Source: Victivallales bacterium (GTDB lineage Bacteria; Verrucomicrobiota; Lentisphaeria; Oligosphaerales; Oligosphaeraceae). Taken from it: 12,471 nucleotides of DNA. The stretch covers positions 1 through 12,471 of the forward strand of contig JAGCTA010000499.1 of NCBI GenBank assembly GCA_017963875.1, written 5' to 3'. Below the pieces are notes generated by a model. The model made no database searches. It worked only from the letters and a program-made list of their open reading frames with translations, and was not told the DNA's origin. Shown piece after piece: positions 1 to 7,869 of the stretch; the first letter of the stretch is position 1; every line of letters begins with the position of its first letter. Position numbers and translations under genes: made by a program.

Positions 1-14
1 AGCATGACACGTTG

Positions 15-398
15 CTACAATTTGTCGCGCATATAGAGCGCAAGTTTTGCGCTGGTGGTCGTTTTGCCGCTTCCATGAAGACCGCAGAGCATGATGACTG
101 TGGGCTTTCCTGAAAAATCAAGCGGCGCGCTGTTTTCTCCGAGGAGTTCCACCAGTTTGTCATTGACGATTTTGACGACTTGCTGGCCAGGCGTCACACT
201 CTTCATGACGGTTTCGCCAAGGCATTCTTCGCGGACATCCGCAATGAATTTCTTGACGACGTTGTAGTTGACATCGGCTTCTAGCAAAGCCGTGCGGATT
301 TCGGCCATGGCGTCGGTGATATTGCTTTCGCTAAGCCGTCCGCGTCCTGTCAAATTTCTAAACGCCTGTTGGAATCTGTCTGTAAGGTTATTGAACAT
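15..398 (-). pseudogene. ffh: Signal recognition particle protein Ffh, 5' part, interrupted by an in-frame TAG
   Basis: Ffh is the GTPase that, with SRP RNA, carries ribosome-nascent chain complexes to the membrane receptor FtsY. The 127 visible residues begin with a typical N domain (MFNNLTDRF, then GRGRLSE at 19-25 and ALLEADVNY at 38-46). They continue into the G domain with a P-loop GLHGSGKTTT at 106-115. Family members are about 450 residues and usually have Gln where His108 stands. A TAG at 15-17 ends the frame after MRDKL. The same frame past the TAG reads Q-R-V-M-L up to the window edge, which matches the next conserved strand (KKVLLV-like in Ffh). This is therefore a nonsense codon in an otherwise continuous gene, not a frameshift. 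The rest of the gene lies outside the window. I see no clear Shine-Dalgarno before the ATG at 398. Identity is certain; whether the gene is broken, misread in sequencing or read through is open. Confidence 0.85.
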
Positions 399-469
399 GG
401 AATTCTAGTACTTGGAAGGATTGTATTTTATGTAAGATGATAGCGATGAGGATCATCAGTAGTTGGCAG

Positions 470-1603
470 TCAAACAAGCATGGCGCCATCAGCGGCTTGG
501 CAGATCATGGCCTGCGCCGTGATGCCCGTCTTGGCTTTGTATGCCTTGACCAATTGAGCCATGTACTCTTCCGCTTTTTCTTTTCTGACAAGGTGTACGG
601 TGATACCTCCAAATCCACCGCCCGAAAGCCGTGCGCCCAATGCGCCTGGAAGCCTGCGCCCGATGGATACCAACTCGTCTAATTCGGGAATGCTGTTCTC
701 AAAATTCTCAATGGAACTTTGATGCGATTCGAACATTATCTGACCAAATGTTTCGATGTCACCTGCGGCTAGTGCTTCAGCCCCTCGTGCGACACGTTCG
801 ATTTCTCCAACGACATGCAATGCTCGTCGATAGGATACTGGATTCAATTTCGCCTTTGACGCAATGAGTTCTTCCATCGTGATGTCGCGAAGAGCCTTGA
901 CCTTTAAGATGCGCGCGACTTCCTCGCAGGCTTCACGCCGCTCGTTGTATTCATTGGTCAGATTGTGCTTGACCATGCAGTTGGCGACCACAAATGAGGT
1001 TCCCGCTGGAATCGGGACATTGGTGACTTCCATGGTGCGAAAATCCGAACAGACGAGTTGCCCAGCCTTTCCACGAAGCGAACTGACTTGGTCCATCAGC
1101 CCAGTTTTTGCACCCACATAATTGTTTTCGGCGGCTTGTCCGATTTTTGCCTCGTCAAGCCAGTTCATATCAACGCCAATGAGTGCTTCAAATGCTTTGA
1201 CCATAGCCATTTCAAGTGCGGCTGAACTGCTCATGCCTGCCGACAGCGGCACTGTACCTGCAAGGACGGCATTGAATGCAGGGATGCTAAAACCACGTTT
1301 CTGGAATTCCAGAACAACGCCTTTAATGTAGTTCGCCCAGTCTCTGGGAACAGCGGAACCAATGGCGTCGATTGAAAAACTGCGATTGTCGTTAATGACG
1401 TCATCGTGCAATTTGCAGACAGTCGTGTTGACGGCTGGTGCAGCGGCAATGGTCATGGCACGATCCACGGCAACGCTTAGGACGGTACCTTCGTTGTAGT
1501 CGGTATGGTTTCCAATGATTTCCAGCCGCCCAGGCGCACAGGATACAACCGTTGGCGCCGTGCCGAATTTCTTTTCAAATGCCGCTATAGCCCGTTGTTT
1601 CAT
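470..1603 (-). CDS. galK: Galactokinase-like GHMP sugar kinase
   Basis: Predicted cytoplasmic kinase of 377 residues, a normal galactokinase length, transferring phosphate from ATP to C1 of galactose or a related sugar. Visible motifs are the sugar-binding signature at 25-37 (GRLEIIGNHTDYN), the GHMP ATP-binding loop PLSAGMSSSAALE at 119-131, the likely catalytic Asp171 in GLMDQVSS, and the C-terminal GHMP motif RLSGGGFGG at 325-333. In classical galactokinases the first motif reads GEHTDYN and the Glu contacts the sugar; here it is Asn32, so substrate specificity may differ. The open frame extends 41 codons further upstream, but that part overlaps the end of iorB. The ATG at 1603 has GGAGA six bases before it and gives the conserved start MKQRAIAAFEKKFG. 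The gene begins 34 bases after iorB, so it is probably the last gene of that unit. Family assignment is firm; galactose as substrate is less so. Confidence 0.88.
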   Translation of the reverse strand: MKQRAIAAFEKKFGTAPTVVSCAPGRLEIIGNHTDYNEGTVLSVAVDRAMTIAAAPAVNTTVCKLHDDVINDNRSFSIDAIGSAVPRDWANYIKGVVLEFQKRGFSIPAFNAVLAGTVPLSAGMSSSAALEMAMVKAFEALIGVDMNWLDEAKIGQAAENNYVGAKTGLMDQVSSLRGKAGQLVCSDFRTMEVTNVPIPAGTSFVVANCMVKHNLTNEYNERREACEEVARILKVKALRDITMEELIASKAKLNPVSYRRALHVVGEIERVARGAEALAAGDIETFGQIMFESHQSSIENFENSIPELDELVSIGRRLPGALGARLSGGGFGGITVHLVRKEKAEEYMAQLVKAYKAKTGITAQAMICQAADGAMLV

Positions 1604-1637
1604 GATGGTCTCCAATGATGTTGCTGTCGCGTTGGCT

Positions 1638-2213
1638 TTAACAGGATGCGGCGGCCTTGCCTGCCTCAAAAGCGTCAAGATTGGTTTTGACAACAGCCTC
1701 GCCCTTGCGTGCGAACATTGCGGCAATCTGATCTTTCAAAAGCGCTTCAGGCATATCTAGGAAAACGGAGATCGCCCCAAGCATTACCATGTTCATCGCG
1801 CGAGCGGTGCCGATTTCAGCGGCGATGCCCTCTGCATCGAACACAACGCTTTTGGGGGATTTCCTGATTTCAGCATGAATTGCCTCAAGTTCAGGGTAGT
1901 CTCCAATGTTGGTGACTGGCTTGGCGTTGGCAAGTATGGCACCATCTGCCGCAAGATATTTGCGTTGACGAAGAGCCTCCATGGGTTCGACCGCCAGGAC
2001 GACGTCTGCGGTTCCAGGCGCAATAAGGTCCGAGTAAATCGGAGTTGAGGAAATGCGGAGATGCGCTTCAACCGAACCGCCACGCTGCGACATCCCGTGT
2101 ACTTCTGATTGCTTTACGTTCAAGCCTGATTTTACGGCTGCCTGCGCGATAATGGCGGCAATTGTCAGGATGCCCTGGCCACCAACACCAGCCAAAACAA
2201 TATCATTCTTCAT
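1638..2213 (-). CDS. iorB: Indolepyruvate oxidoreductase subunit beta (IorB)
   Basis: Small (gamma-type) subunit of a 2-oxoacid:ferredoxin oxidoreductase. With IorA it oxidatively decarboxylates aryl pyruvates made by transamination of aromatic amino acids, yielding aryl-acetyl-CoA and reduced carrier. The 191 residues match the usual IorB length. Family hallmarks are GVGGQGILT at 9-17 and SEVHGMSQRGGSV at 36-48, with conserved EPMEALR at 76-82. An upstream TTG at 2228 is in frame, but its second codon forms part of the GGAG that precedes the ATG at 2213 by nine bases, so I choose the ATG. It starts 44 bases after iorA and ends 34 bases before galK, consistent with cotranscription. Nothing suggests truncation. 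Confidence 0.92.
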   Translation of the reverse strand: MKNDIVLAGVGGQGILTIAAIIAQAAVKSGLNVKQSEVHGMSQRGGSVEAHLRISSTPIYSDLIAPGTADVVLAVEPMEALRQRKYLAADGAILANAKPVTNIGDYPELEAIHAEIRKSPKSVVFDAEGIAAEIGTARAMNMVMLGAISVFLDMPEALLKDQIAAMFARKGEAVVKTNLDAFEAGKAAASC

Positions 2214-2257
2214 TTTAGAATTCTCCAAAACTATTTCAAGAGGTTACTGTCTGATGG

Positions 2258-3838
2258 TTACTTTTTTCTGCGCAATGTCTGAATGCATTCGCGGCGCGAG
2301 ACAATGACTGACAGACCGCGATAGGCAAGTTCAGCCTTGATGATCTCGACGTTTTCAGCGTGTTTGTTGGGAAGAGGCGTGATGACTTTCACATGCTCAG
2401 CGTCTGCTCCTAGTCCGATGCAGATGTTTTCAAGGCGTCCCGCCCCGATGGACGTCTGCCCGCCAGTCATGCCTGTTGTTCCGTTGTCGAGAATCATCAC
2501 CGTGATGTTCGCTTTTTCCCAGATGGCGTCAAGTAATCCAGTCATGCCCGAATGCGTGAACGTTGAATCACCGATGACGGCGACGGCAGTTTCCACACCG
2601 CCGTCAGATGCGCCTTTCGCCATGGTGATGGATGCGCCCATGTCAACGCAGGAGTCGATGGCGGTGAATGGCGGCAGGGCTCCAAGCGTATAGCAGCCAA
2701 TGTCGCCGAAGACACGATGGTCGGCGAAATCCTTAAGGGCTTCCGTAAGAGCGGTATATGTGCTGACGTGCGGGCATCCGTCGCAAAGGCGCGGCGGGCG
2801 GTTCTTGACGAGGTCAGAATCTGCTGCAAGTTCGGGGATTGGCAATTTGAACATTTGCGCGACGAGCCTTGGATTGAGTTCGCCCGTGCGCGGGAGGTCA
2901 CCAGTAAGGCGTCCATGGATGCGTGGGTCGTTCAATGGGCCGCGCAACTGGCCTTCGACGAAGGGCATGCCTTCTTCAATGACATAAATGTCCTTGCATT
3001 CGGCAAATAGTTTCTGCAATTGTGCCTGTGGCAACGGATATTGGGAGATTTTGAGAACAGGATATGGGCAGGAACCGCCAAATGCTTCCATGAGATAGTT
3101 GAATGCAATGCCTGTGGTGATGACTCCGATGCTCTTGTCGGCACCGTCAATGAAGCGGTTGAACGGCGATTTCTCGCTGGAAGCCGCAAATGCCGCCTGC
3201 TTTTCGCAAAGACGTGCATAGTTTTGTTTCGCAATGCCTGGAAGAAGGACAAAACGGCGCGGGTTTTCTGGGGTTTTGCGTTGATTTTGTGCGCGCGAGG
3301 CTTCCTTCAATGCAACATTCGCACGGCTGTGCGAAAGACGTGTGGTCATGCGGATAAGAACAGGTGTCTGAAGGGATTCGGACAGTTCAAACGCATATTC
3401 TGCAAGTTCGTATGCCTCCTGCTGATTGGAAGGTTCAATGCAGGGAACCATGGCAAATTGTGCGTAGAAGCGCGAGTCCTGTTCGTTCTGGGAGGAGTGC
3501 ATGGACGGATCGTCTGCCGCAACGACCAGAAGCCCGCCGTTTGTGCCTGTTACTGCAGAATTCACAAAGCCATCTCCGCAGACATTCATGCCGACATGCT
3601 TCATGCAGACAATGGCACGCTTGCCTGTGTACGACATGCCGAGTGCCTCTTCCATCGCCACTTTTTCATTGGCGGACCATTCACGGTGCATGCCGCCATC
3701 AGCCGCCGCCTTCGACCCTTGGAAATACTCCATGATTTCAGTCGATGGCGTGCCTGGATAGGCATAGCAACCAGAAATACCAGCATCAATCGTGCCCTGA
3801 GCAAGGGCCTCATCACCTAAAAGCAATTGTTGAGCCAT
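2258..3838 (-). CDS. iorA: Indolepyruvate oxidoreductase subunit alpha (IorA), form without ferredoxin domain
   Basis: Large, thiamine-diphosphate-binding subunit of indolepyruvate oxidoreductase, partner of the adjacent iorB. The N-terminal pyrimidine-binding domain shows LLLGDEALAQG at 5-15, AYPGTPSTE at 26-34 and WSANEKVAMEEALG at 54-67. A transketolase-C-like region follows, around 235-300. The pyrophosphate-binding domain begins at RPPRLCDGCPH (347-357) and carries the TDP motif GDSTFTHSG (423-431) through LDNGTTGMTGG (450-460). Classical IorA is about 600 residues and ends with a cysteine-rich domain binding two 4Fe-4S clusters. This protein stops at 526, just after SVIVSRRECIQ, and has no CxxCxxC cluster motif; the 44 bases to iorB contain no remnant of one. 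From memory, Bacteroidetes have similar forms of about 530 residues, so this is probably a natural variant. A TATTAT at 3855-3860 (minus) could be a -10 box, without a clear -35. Confidence 0.9.
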   Translation of the reverse strand: MAQQLLLGDEALAQGTIDAGISGCYAYPGTPSTEIMEYFQGSKAAADGGMHREWSANEKVAMEEALGMSYTGKRAIVCMKHVGMNVCGDGFVNSAVTGTNGGLLVVAADDPSMHSSQNEQDSRFYAQFAMVPCIEPSNQQEAYELAEYAFELSESLQTPVLIRMTTRLSHSRANVALKEASRAQNQRKTPENPRRFVLLPGIAKQNYARLCEKQAAFAASSEKSPFNRFIDGADKSIGVITTGIAFNYLMEAFGGSCPYPVLKISQYPLPQAQLQKLFAECKDIYVIEEGMPFVEGQLRGPLNDPRIHGRLTGDLPRTGELNPRLVAQMFKLPIPELAADSDLVKNRPPRLCDGCPHVSTYTALTEALKDFADHRVFGDIGCYTLGALPPFTAIDSCVDMGASITMAKGASDGGVETAVAVIGDSTFTHSGMTGLLDAIWEKANITVMILDNGTTGMTGGQTSIGAGRLENICIGLGADAEHVKVITPLPNKHAENVEIIKAELAYRGLSVIVSRRECIQTLRRKK

Positions 3839-3938
3839 TCTTTTTACCTTAACTATAATAAAGACGACTGTCAGATTAAAAAAACACTGTATTCAATATA
3901 ATGCCATTGGCTTAATATTCAAAACACCGAGGGCATGT

Positions 3939-6900
3939 TCAATCAAGGGGAACCAGTTCGATTTTGTCGATATATACGGCCTTTGCGGCGCAGTTCTTGT
4001 CGCCCTTGAAGCGTCCAGGTCCTGCCCAGATCCAGAGGTTGTGGTCGCGTGCAGGGACCCACTCAATCGCCGTGTACCACTGGTAACCACCATCGGGGAC
4101 TTTGTCTACGGATGGATTCGTCTGCCCAAGATGTATTTTGGTGGTCTGGTCATAGACACCCGTCCAGAACGCCTCGCCAGGCTTTCCAGATTTTTCAACC
4201 TTGACATGAACGCGCATGCGGTATTTGGTATTGGGTGAAAGCGTGGCGAAATTCGCATGTGCCCTGAAGCACCACTCATAGTGGATGCCGTACATCTTGA
4301 TGGCGTGGCCGTTTTCGGCATCGGGATCCGAGACATGGTCGCCCCAGAAGCCAGGCTTTGAGATGGTCATGTTGTCGGCGTTGATAGCAAGGCGGACTTT
4401 ACCGTTGTTTGACGGTGCGGGAACTTGCATGACGGGAAGGCTCGCTCTGTCGAAAGTGAAAGGCTTCAGCGATGCGACAAAGCCTGCCTTGCCGTTTGGC
4501 GGGAGTGAGAACTCTCGTATGAACATGAATTTTGCGGCATCTTCGAGAGCACGAATCTGGATCCGAACGATGTCGGAGTCCATGATGTCCTGCGGAAGAG
4601 TGATTGTGACTCCACGGCACGTTGAAGGAGAGGCGATGGTCATCGTGCGCGTGTTTTTGAATTCGCTGGAATGGATGAGCACGTAATTGTCTGTGTCATC
4701 GCCTTGTATGGCGAGGGCATTCCACTGTGCGTCATCAAACTTGTAGAAGATATTTCCAGTTTTTCCGATATTCAGTCCGACAGTATAACTTGCGAATTGT
4801 TTGAGCGGCTTGTCCTTCTGCGTGTTTCTCAGCTCGCATTCGGAACAGACGCCGCCGTCCGCAATTTTCAGCGTGACGGTCTGTTTGGCAAACCGTTGCA
4901 CTGGGACTTCGGTTGTCAACGAGTCCTCCGTTTGTCCGACAACTTTTGCTGCACTGCCGTCCATGGCGTATTCAGGCAGAGGGGAGAAGGAGATGCCTCC
5001 ATAGTTGCCGTTCAGGTGGTTAAAGCCATCGGAAGTCTTCAGTATGCCCGCAAGACCGCCCATGGCGGGAGCGATGCTTATAGACAAGCCATCCTTTTTG
5101 ATGGTGCGGACAGTCGTGTCGCAGACAAAACTGTGCCAGTATTTCATGACTTCGTCGTGTCTGGCGGCACCTTCGCCATAGACGATTCTGCGGTTGTCCT
5201 TGATTTCTGCGCACCTGAGCAGATTTTTGGCGATTTCCATGTATGGGCGCGTCACGTCATCGGGGACAAGTGCATCGTCCGTCCAGATGAACGTCGGCTT
5301 GATGCGGGCACTGCACATCAACTGGGCGTTATAGATGGTCAACGCACCTTTCTGGACATTGTACAGGAAGGCGGGATCATCCTTGACAGCGTTTTCCGCC
5401 GCCTTCCAGAGTGCCGCGCCTTTCTTGAGGAACTCTGGAGATAGGTAACCGTTGGGCATTTGCGTGAAGGTTGTGAGTACAAAATTGGGGTTCTTTGCGA
5501 AGGAATGAAGCAGATTGAAATATTCACGGACGTAAGGTGCGGCCTTGCCGTAGTAGCCGTTGAAGAAATCATCAAGCAGCGGTTCGACGGATTGGTCGGG
5601 ATTCCACATCAGTTTGGCGGTCACCCATCCTTTGAGTTCGGCGAAGTCGCCATGATACCCCTGATAGGCACCTTGGGACATGACACCAAGGACATGGCAG
5701 TCACGGAACAGTTTCAGGTTTTCAGGAATGGACCAGAAGTTGGGATAGGGCGTAAGGTAGCCAGAGAAGTCCGTGACGTAGTCCCAGATGTAGAGGCGTT
5801 TTGAAATCGCCGCCCAGCCTTCGATGTCCTTGAGGAACTTGATGTTGCTGTCATACTTGCTTGTGCGGAGCGGGTGCGAGAAATCGCATTCGATCGTGCA
5901 GAGGCGTGGGACGACGTTGTGGCGTGGGCGGATTTTCTTCGGTGGTTCGCGCGTGTACTGATACGCGAGCGTCTCGATTAGCGCGTTCGGAAACTCTTTT
6001 TCAACGGCTTCGGCGACTTGGTTGACAAACCAGATCATGATGCCTGACTGCGTTCCACCGTACTGTTCGACCAGAGCCTTGCAGTTGGCGCACTGGCAGG
6101 GATTTAACCAGTCGTTCTGGCTGACGGAATAGAGCGTCGCATTCGGATCCTTGCGGATCTTGTCGATAACGCGTTCAGTGACAAGGCGGAGGACATCGGG
6201 GTTGGAGAGACAGAGTTGCGTGCGCATGGCGATGCGGGTGCCGTCGATTTCGCTGAAATATTCGGGATGCGTCTCGAAGAATTCATCGACTTTAACGAGG
6301 CGTCCAAGTGTGTGTACGAACAGCCCTCCACCGAAGCGGACTTTTCCGCCGTGCTCATCTTTCAGGTTCATGCGGTTACCGTTGCATTTGTTGCGGATTG
6401 CCTGGTAGGTATTGAACATGTCATACCAGAACGGTTCGCGCATATAGAATGCGGGGTGCTGTGTCTCATCAAGGTCGGATGGGACCTCAAACGTGTTCAA
6501 TTCTGGAATTTTGGAATGCCATGACGCGTACCAGCGGCAGCCGCCAAAACGTTCAAGTAGTTCATAGACGCCATATTGTGCTCCACGCGGGCCGCCTAGG
6601 ATGATGATGTGCGGGCCAATGGACTTGAGCATGAATGAATCCATTCCCAGCGTGTCAGGCTGGTATTTGTCTCCGAGGAGGGAAGATGAATAAGCATTTG
6701 GACCGATCAGTATGGCCGCCGCAGGCATCTCCACGGAATCATCCGTGATTTTTAGCGTCACGCCTGTCTGGAGTTTGATGAAGGATTGCAGTTCCTGTGC
6801 GGCATTTGTGTAAGGAGAACCTGCGGCTTTGGCAATGACAATTCCATACTGTGCAGCCTTGCCGCGTTCGGCGATTTTGAGATTTGGCGAGCCAAGAAGC

Positions 6901-6947
6901 GTCAGGCAGCAAGCAATCAATGCCATCCAGACAAGTTTTGTTTTCAT
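3939..6947 (-). CDS. Exported DUF4838 domain protein, probable glycan-active enzyme
   Basis: A 1002-residue protein. The start at 6947 has GGGAG eight bases upstream and gives MKTK followed by a hydrophobic stretch (about 5-20), a signal peptide. An in-frame ATG nine codons earlier would place that GGGAG inside the gene. Residues about 25-165 resemble the N-terminal domain of family 67 glucuronidases (IILGGPRGAQYGVYELLERF, then GCRWY at 136-140). Residues about 185-480 are the DUF4838 core, with SVSQND near 274, CQCANC at 284-289 and IECDFSHPL at 352-360. Residues about 615-850 look like a beta-sandwich of the galactose-mutarotase type (inference). The last 140 residues resemble a carbohydrate-binding jelly roll ending AVYIDKIELVPLD. 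The catalytic activity is unknown; a periplasmic or surface role on polysaccharide is inferred from the fold and signal. It is separated from dapB by 107 bases containing a hairpin. Confidence 0.85.
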   Translation of the reverse strand: MKTKLVWMALIACCLTLLGSPNLKIAERGKAAQYGIVIAKAAGSPYTNAAQELQSFIKLQTGVTLKITDDSVEMPAAAILIGPNAYSSSLLGDKYQPDTLGMDSFMLKSIGPHIIILGGPRGAQYGVYELLERFGGCRWYASWHSKIPELNTFEVPSDLDETQHPAFYMREPFWYDMFNTYQAIRNKCNGNRMNLKDEHGGKVRFGGGLFVHTLGRLVKVDEFFETHPEYFSEIDGTRIAMRTQLCLSNPDVLRLVTERVIDKIRKDPNATLYSVSQNDWLNPCQCANCKALVEQYGGTQSGIMIWFVNQVAEAVEKEFPNALIETLAYQYTREPPKKIRPRHNVVPRLCTIECDFSHPLRTSKYDSNIKFLKDIEGWAAISKRLYIWDYVTDFSGYLTPYPNFWSIPENLKLFRDCHVLGVMSQGAYQGYHGDFAELKGWVTAKLMWNPDQSVEPLLDDFFNGYYGKAAPYVREYFNLLHSFAKNPNFVLTTFTQMPNGYLSPEFLKKGAALWKAAENAVKDDPAFLYNVQKGALTIYNAQLMCSARIKPTFIWTDDALVPDDVTRPYMEIAKNLLRCAEIKDNRRIVYGEGAARHDEVMKYWHSFVCDTTVRTIKKDGLSISIAPAMGGLAGILKTSDGFNHLNGNYGGISFSPLPEYAMDGSAAKVVGQTEDSLTTEVPVQRFAKQTVTLKIADGGVCSECELRNTQKDKPLKQFASYTVGLNIGKTGNIFYKFDDAQWNALAIQGDDTDNYVLIHSSEFKNTRTMTIASPSTCRGVTITLPQDIMDSDIVRIQIRALEDAAKFMFIREFSLPPNGKAGFVASLKPFTFDRASLPVMQVPAPSNNGKVRLAINADNMTISKPGFWGDHVSDPDAENGHAIKMYGIHYEWCFRAHANFATLSPNTKYRMRVHVKVEKSGKPGEAFWTGVYDQTTKIHLGQTNPSVDKVPDGGYQWYTAIEWVPARDHNLWIWAGPGRFKGDKNCAAKAVYIDKIELVPLD

Positions 6948-6970
6948 AGGTTTGTCTCCCATTGGTTTGG

Positions 6971-6990
6971 GCACTGGCGAATGCCAGTGC
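6971..6990 (-). promoter_or_regulatory. Perfect hairpin in the 5' leader of the DUF4838 gene
   Basis: GCACTGGC pairs perfectly with GCCAGTGC around a four-base loop (8 bp). On the transcribed strand it lies 23 bases before the start codon, just upstream of the GGGAG ribosome site. No T-run follows, so it is not a normal intrinsic terminator for dapB. The downstream bases CCCA and TGGG can also pair and would cover part of the ribosome site, so the element could influence translation or mRNA stability. A TATACT at 7016-7021 (minus) is a possible -10 box that would put the hairpin inside the leader. Confidence 0.45.
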
Positions 6991-7039
6991 AGAGATATTT
7001 GGATTGCGCGTTTTGAGTATAACTTGGAAATTGATTGGA

Positions 7040-7056
7040 AAAAAGACGAAGCCCTT
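7040..7056 (-). terminator. Possible weak terminator after dapB
   Basis: On the minus strand the dapB stop is followed by AAGGG, a five-base loop and UCUUU, running into six T. The stem has only five pairs, two of them G-U, so termination would be inefficient. It is the only terminator-like signal between dapB and the DUF4838 gene. Confidence 0.25.
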
Positions 7057-7867
7057 ATTTCAGGCCAAGTACATCCTGCATGTCGTAAAGACCAGGCTGC
7101 CTATCTGGCGCGCCGATGTATTTTACGGCGCGGATGGCGCCTTTGGCGAAACATTCGCGCGAGGAAGCCTTGTGAGTCAGTTCAACGCGTTCACCTTCAG
7201 TCGCGAAAATGACCGTGTGGTCGCCGACAACGTCGCCACCGCGAAGCGAGTGCATGCCGATTTCATGACGAGTGCGTGCGCCGACCATGCCGACACGCCC
7301 GTGTCGCGTGTCTTTTTCATAGTCTAGACCCGTAGCGGCGGCAAGAATTTCTCCAAGCCGTTCTGCCGTCCCCGATGGGGCGTCTTTCTTCTTGTTGTGG
7401 TGCATTTCAACAATTTCAATATCGTAGTCGGCACCGAGCAACGGCGCGACTTTGGCGCACAATGCAAACAGCAGATTGACACCGACGCTCATGTTCGGCG
7501 CACAGACAATTTTCAGCCCCTTCTTCGCCCAGTCGGCGAGTGCCGCCTTGTCCTCGGCAGTCAGTGCGGTCGTACCGATGACCATGTTGATGCCTTTTGC
7601 TCCTGCGATGGGAATCAGCGCGCGTGTAGCGGATGCGATTGTGAAATCAATCAGGACATCTGCGTTCGAAAGTGCGGCATCAATGTTGTCAGTGATGGCG
7701 ACGCCTGTGGCGGCGTTACCCGAAACGATGCCCGCATCCTGGCCGATGAAAGGCGATCCAGGTATTTCCGTTGCGCCGACGAGTTTGAGTTCGGGGGTAT
7801 TGAGAACTTGTGTGAGGAGCATGCGCCCCATGCGCCCTGCCGCGCCTATGACGACTGTTTTAATCAT
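7055..7867 (-). CDS. dapB: 4-hydroxy-tetrahydrodipicolinate reductase
   Basis: Cytoplasmic enzyme of the diaminopimelate and lysine pathway; it reduces the DapA product to tetrahydrodipicolinate with NAD(P)H. The length of 270 residues is standard. The nucleotide-binding motif GAAGRMG lies at 8-14, with DFT at 74-76 and GTT at 98-100. The substrate site EMHHNKKKDAPSGTA (154-168) contains His156 and Lys160, equivalent to the catalytic His159 and Lys163 of the E. coli enzyme. GGDVVGDHT at 210-218 and HKASSR at 232-237 complete the signature. The ATG at 7867 is preceded by AAAGGA inside the end of the upstream protease gene, and only two bases separate that gene's TAG from this start, so translation is probably coupled. 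No defect is visible. Confidence 0.96.
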   Translation of the reverse strand: MIKTVVIGAAGRMGRMLLTQVLNTPELKLVGATEIPGSPFIGQDAGIVSGNAATGVAITDNIDAALSNADVLIDFTIASATRALIPIAGAKGINMVIGTTALTAEDKAALADWAKKGLKIVCAPNMSVGVNLLFALCAKVAPLLGADYDIEIVEMHHNKKKDAPSGTAERLGEILAAATGLDYEKDTRHGRVGMVGARTRHEIGMHSLRGGDVVGDHTVIFATEGERVELTHKASSRECFAKGAIRAVKYIGAPDRQPGLYDMQDVLGLK

Positions 7868-7869
7868 GG

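Noticed and set aside
1299..1314. 16-bp perfect palindrome TTCTGGAATTCCAGAA
   Set aside because: It lies inside the sugar kinase and is accounted for by codons for VLEFQK; one such palindrome in 12 kb is not strongly unexpected.
1604..1726. In-frame 41-codon N-terminal extension of the sugar kinase
   Set aside because: It overlaps the end of iorB and resembles no kinase N-terminus; the ATG at 1603 has a good ribosome site.
3020..3820. Plus-strand open frame of 266 codons opposite iorA
   Set aside because: Its composition (many Cys, Arg and His) and exact antisense position to a highly conserved gene mark it as a shadow frame.
4671..5444. Plus-strand open frame of 257 codons opposite the DUF4838 gene
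   Set aside because: Shadow of a well-supported coding frame; no recognisable domain or ribosome site.
6502..6515. 14-base sequence TCTGGAATTTTGGA repeated at 11905-11918
   Set aside because: One copy is coding and one is in a terminator; about one such chance match is expected in a window this size.
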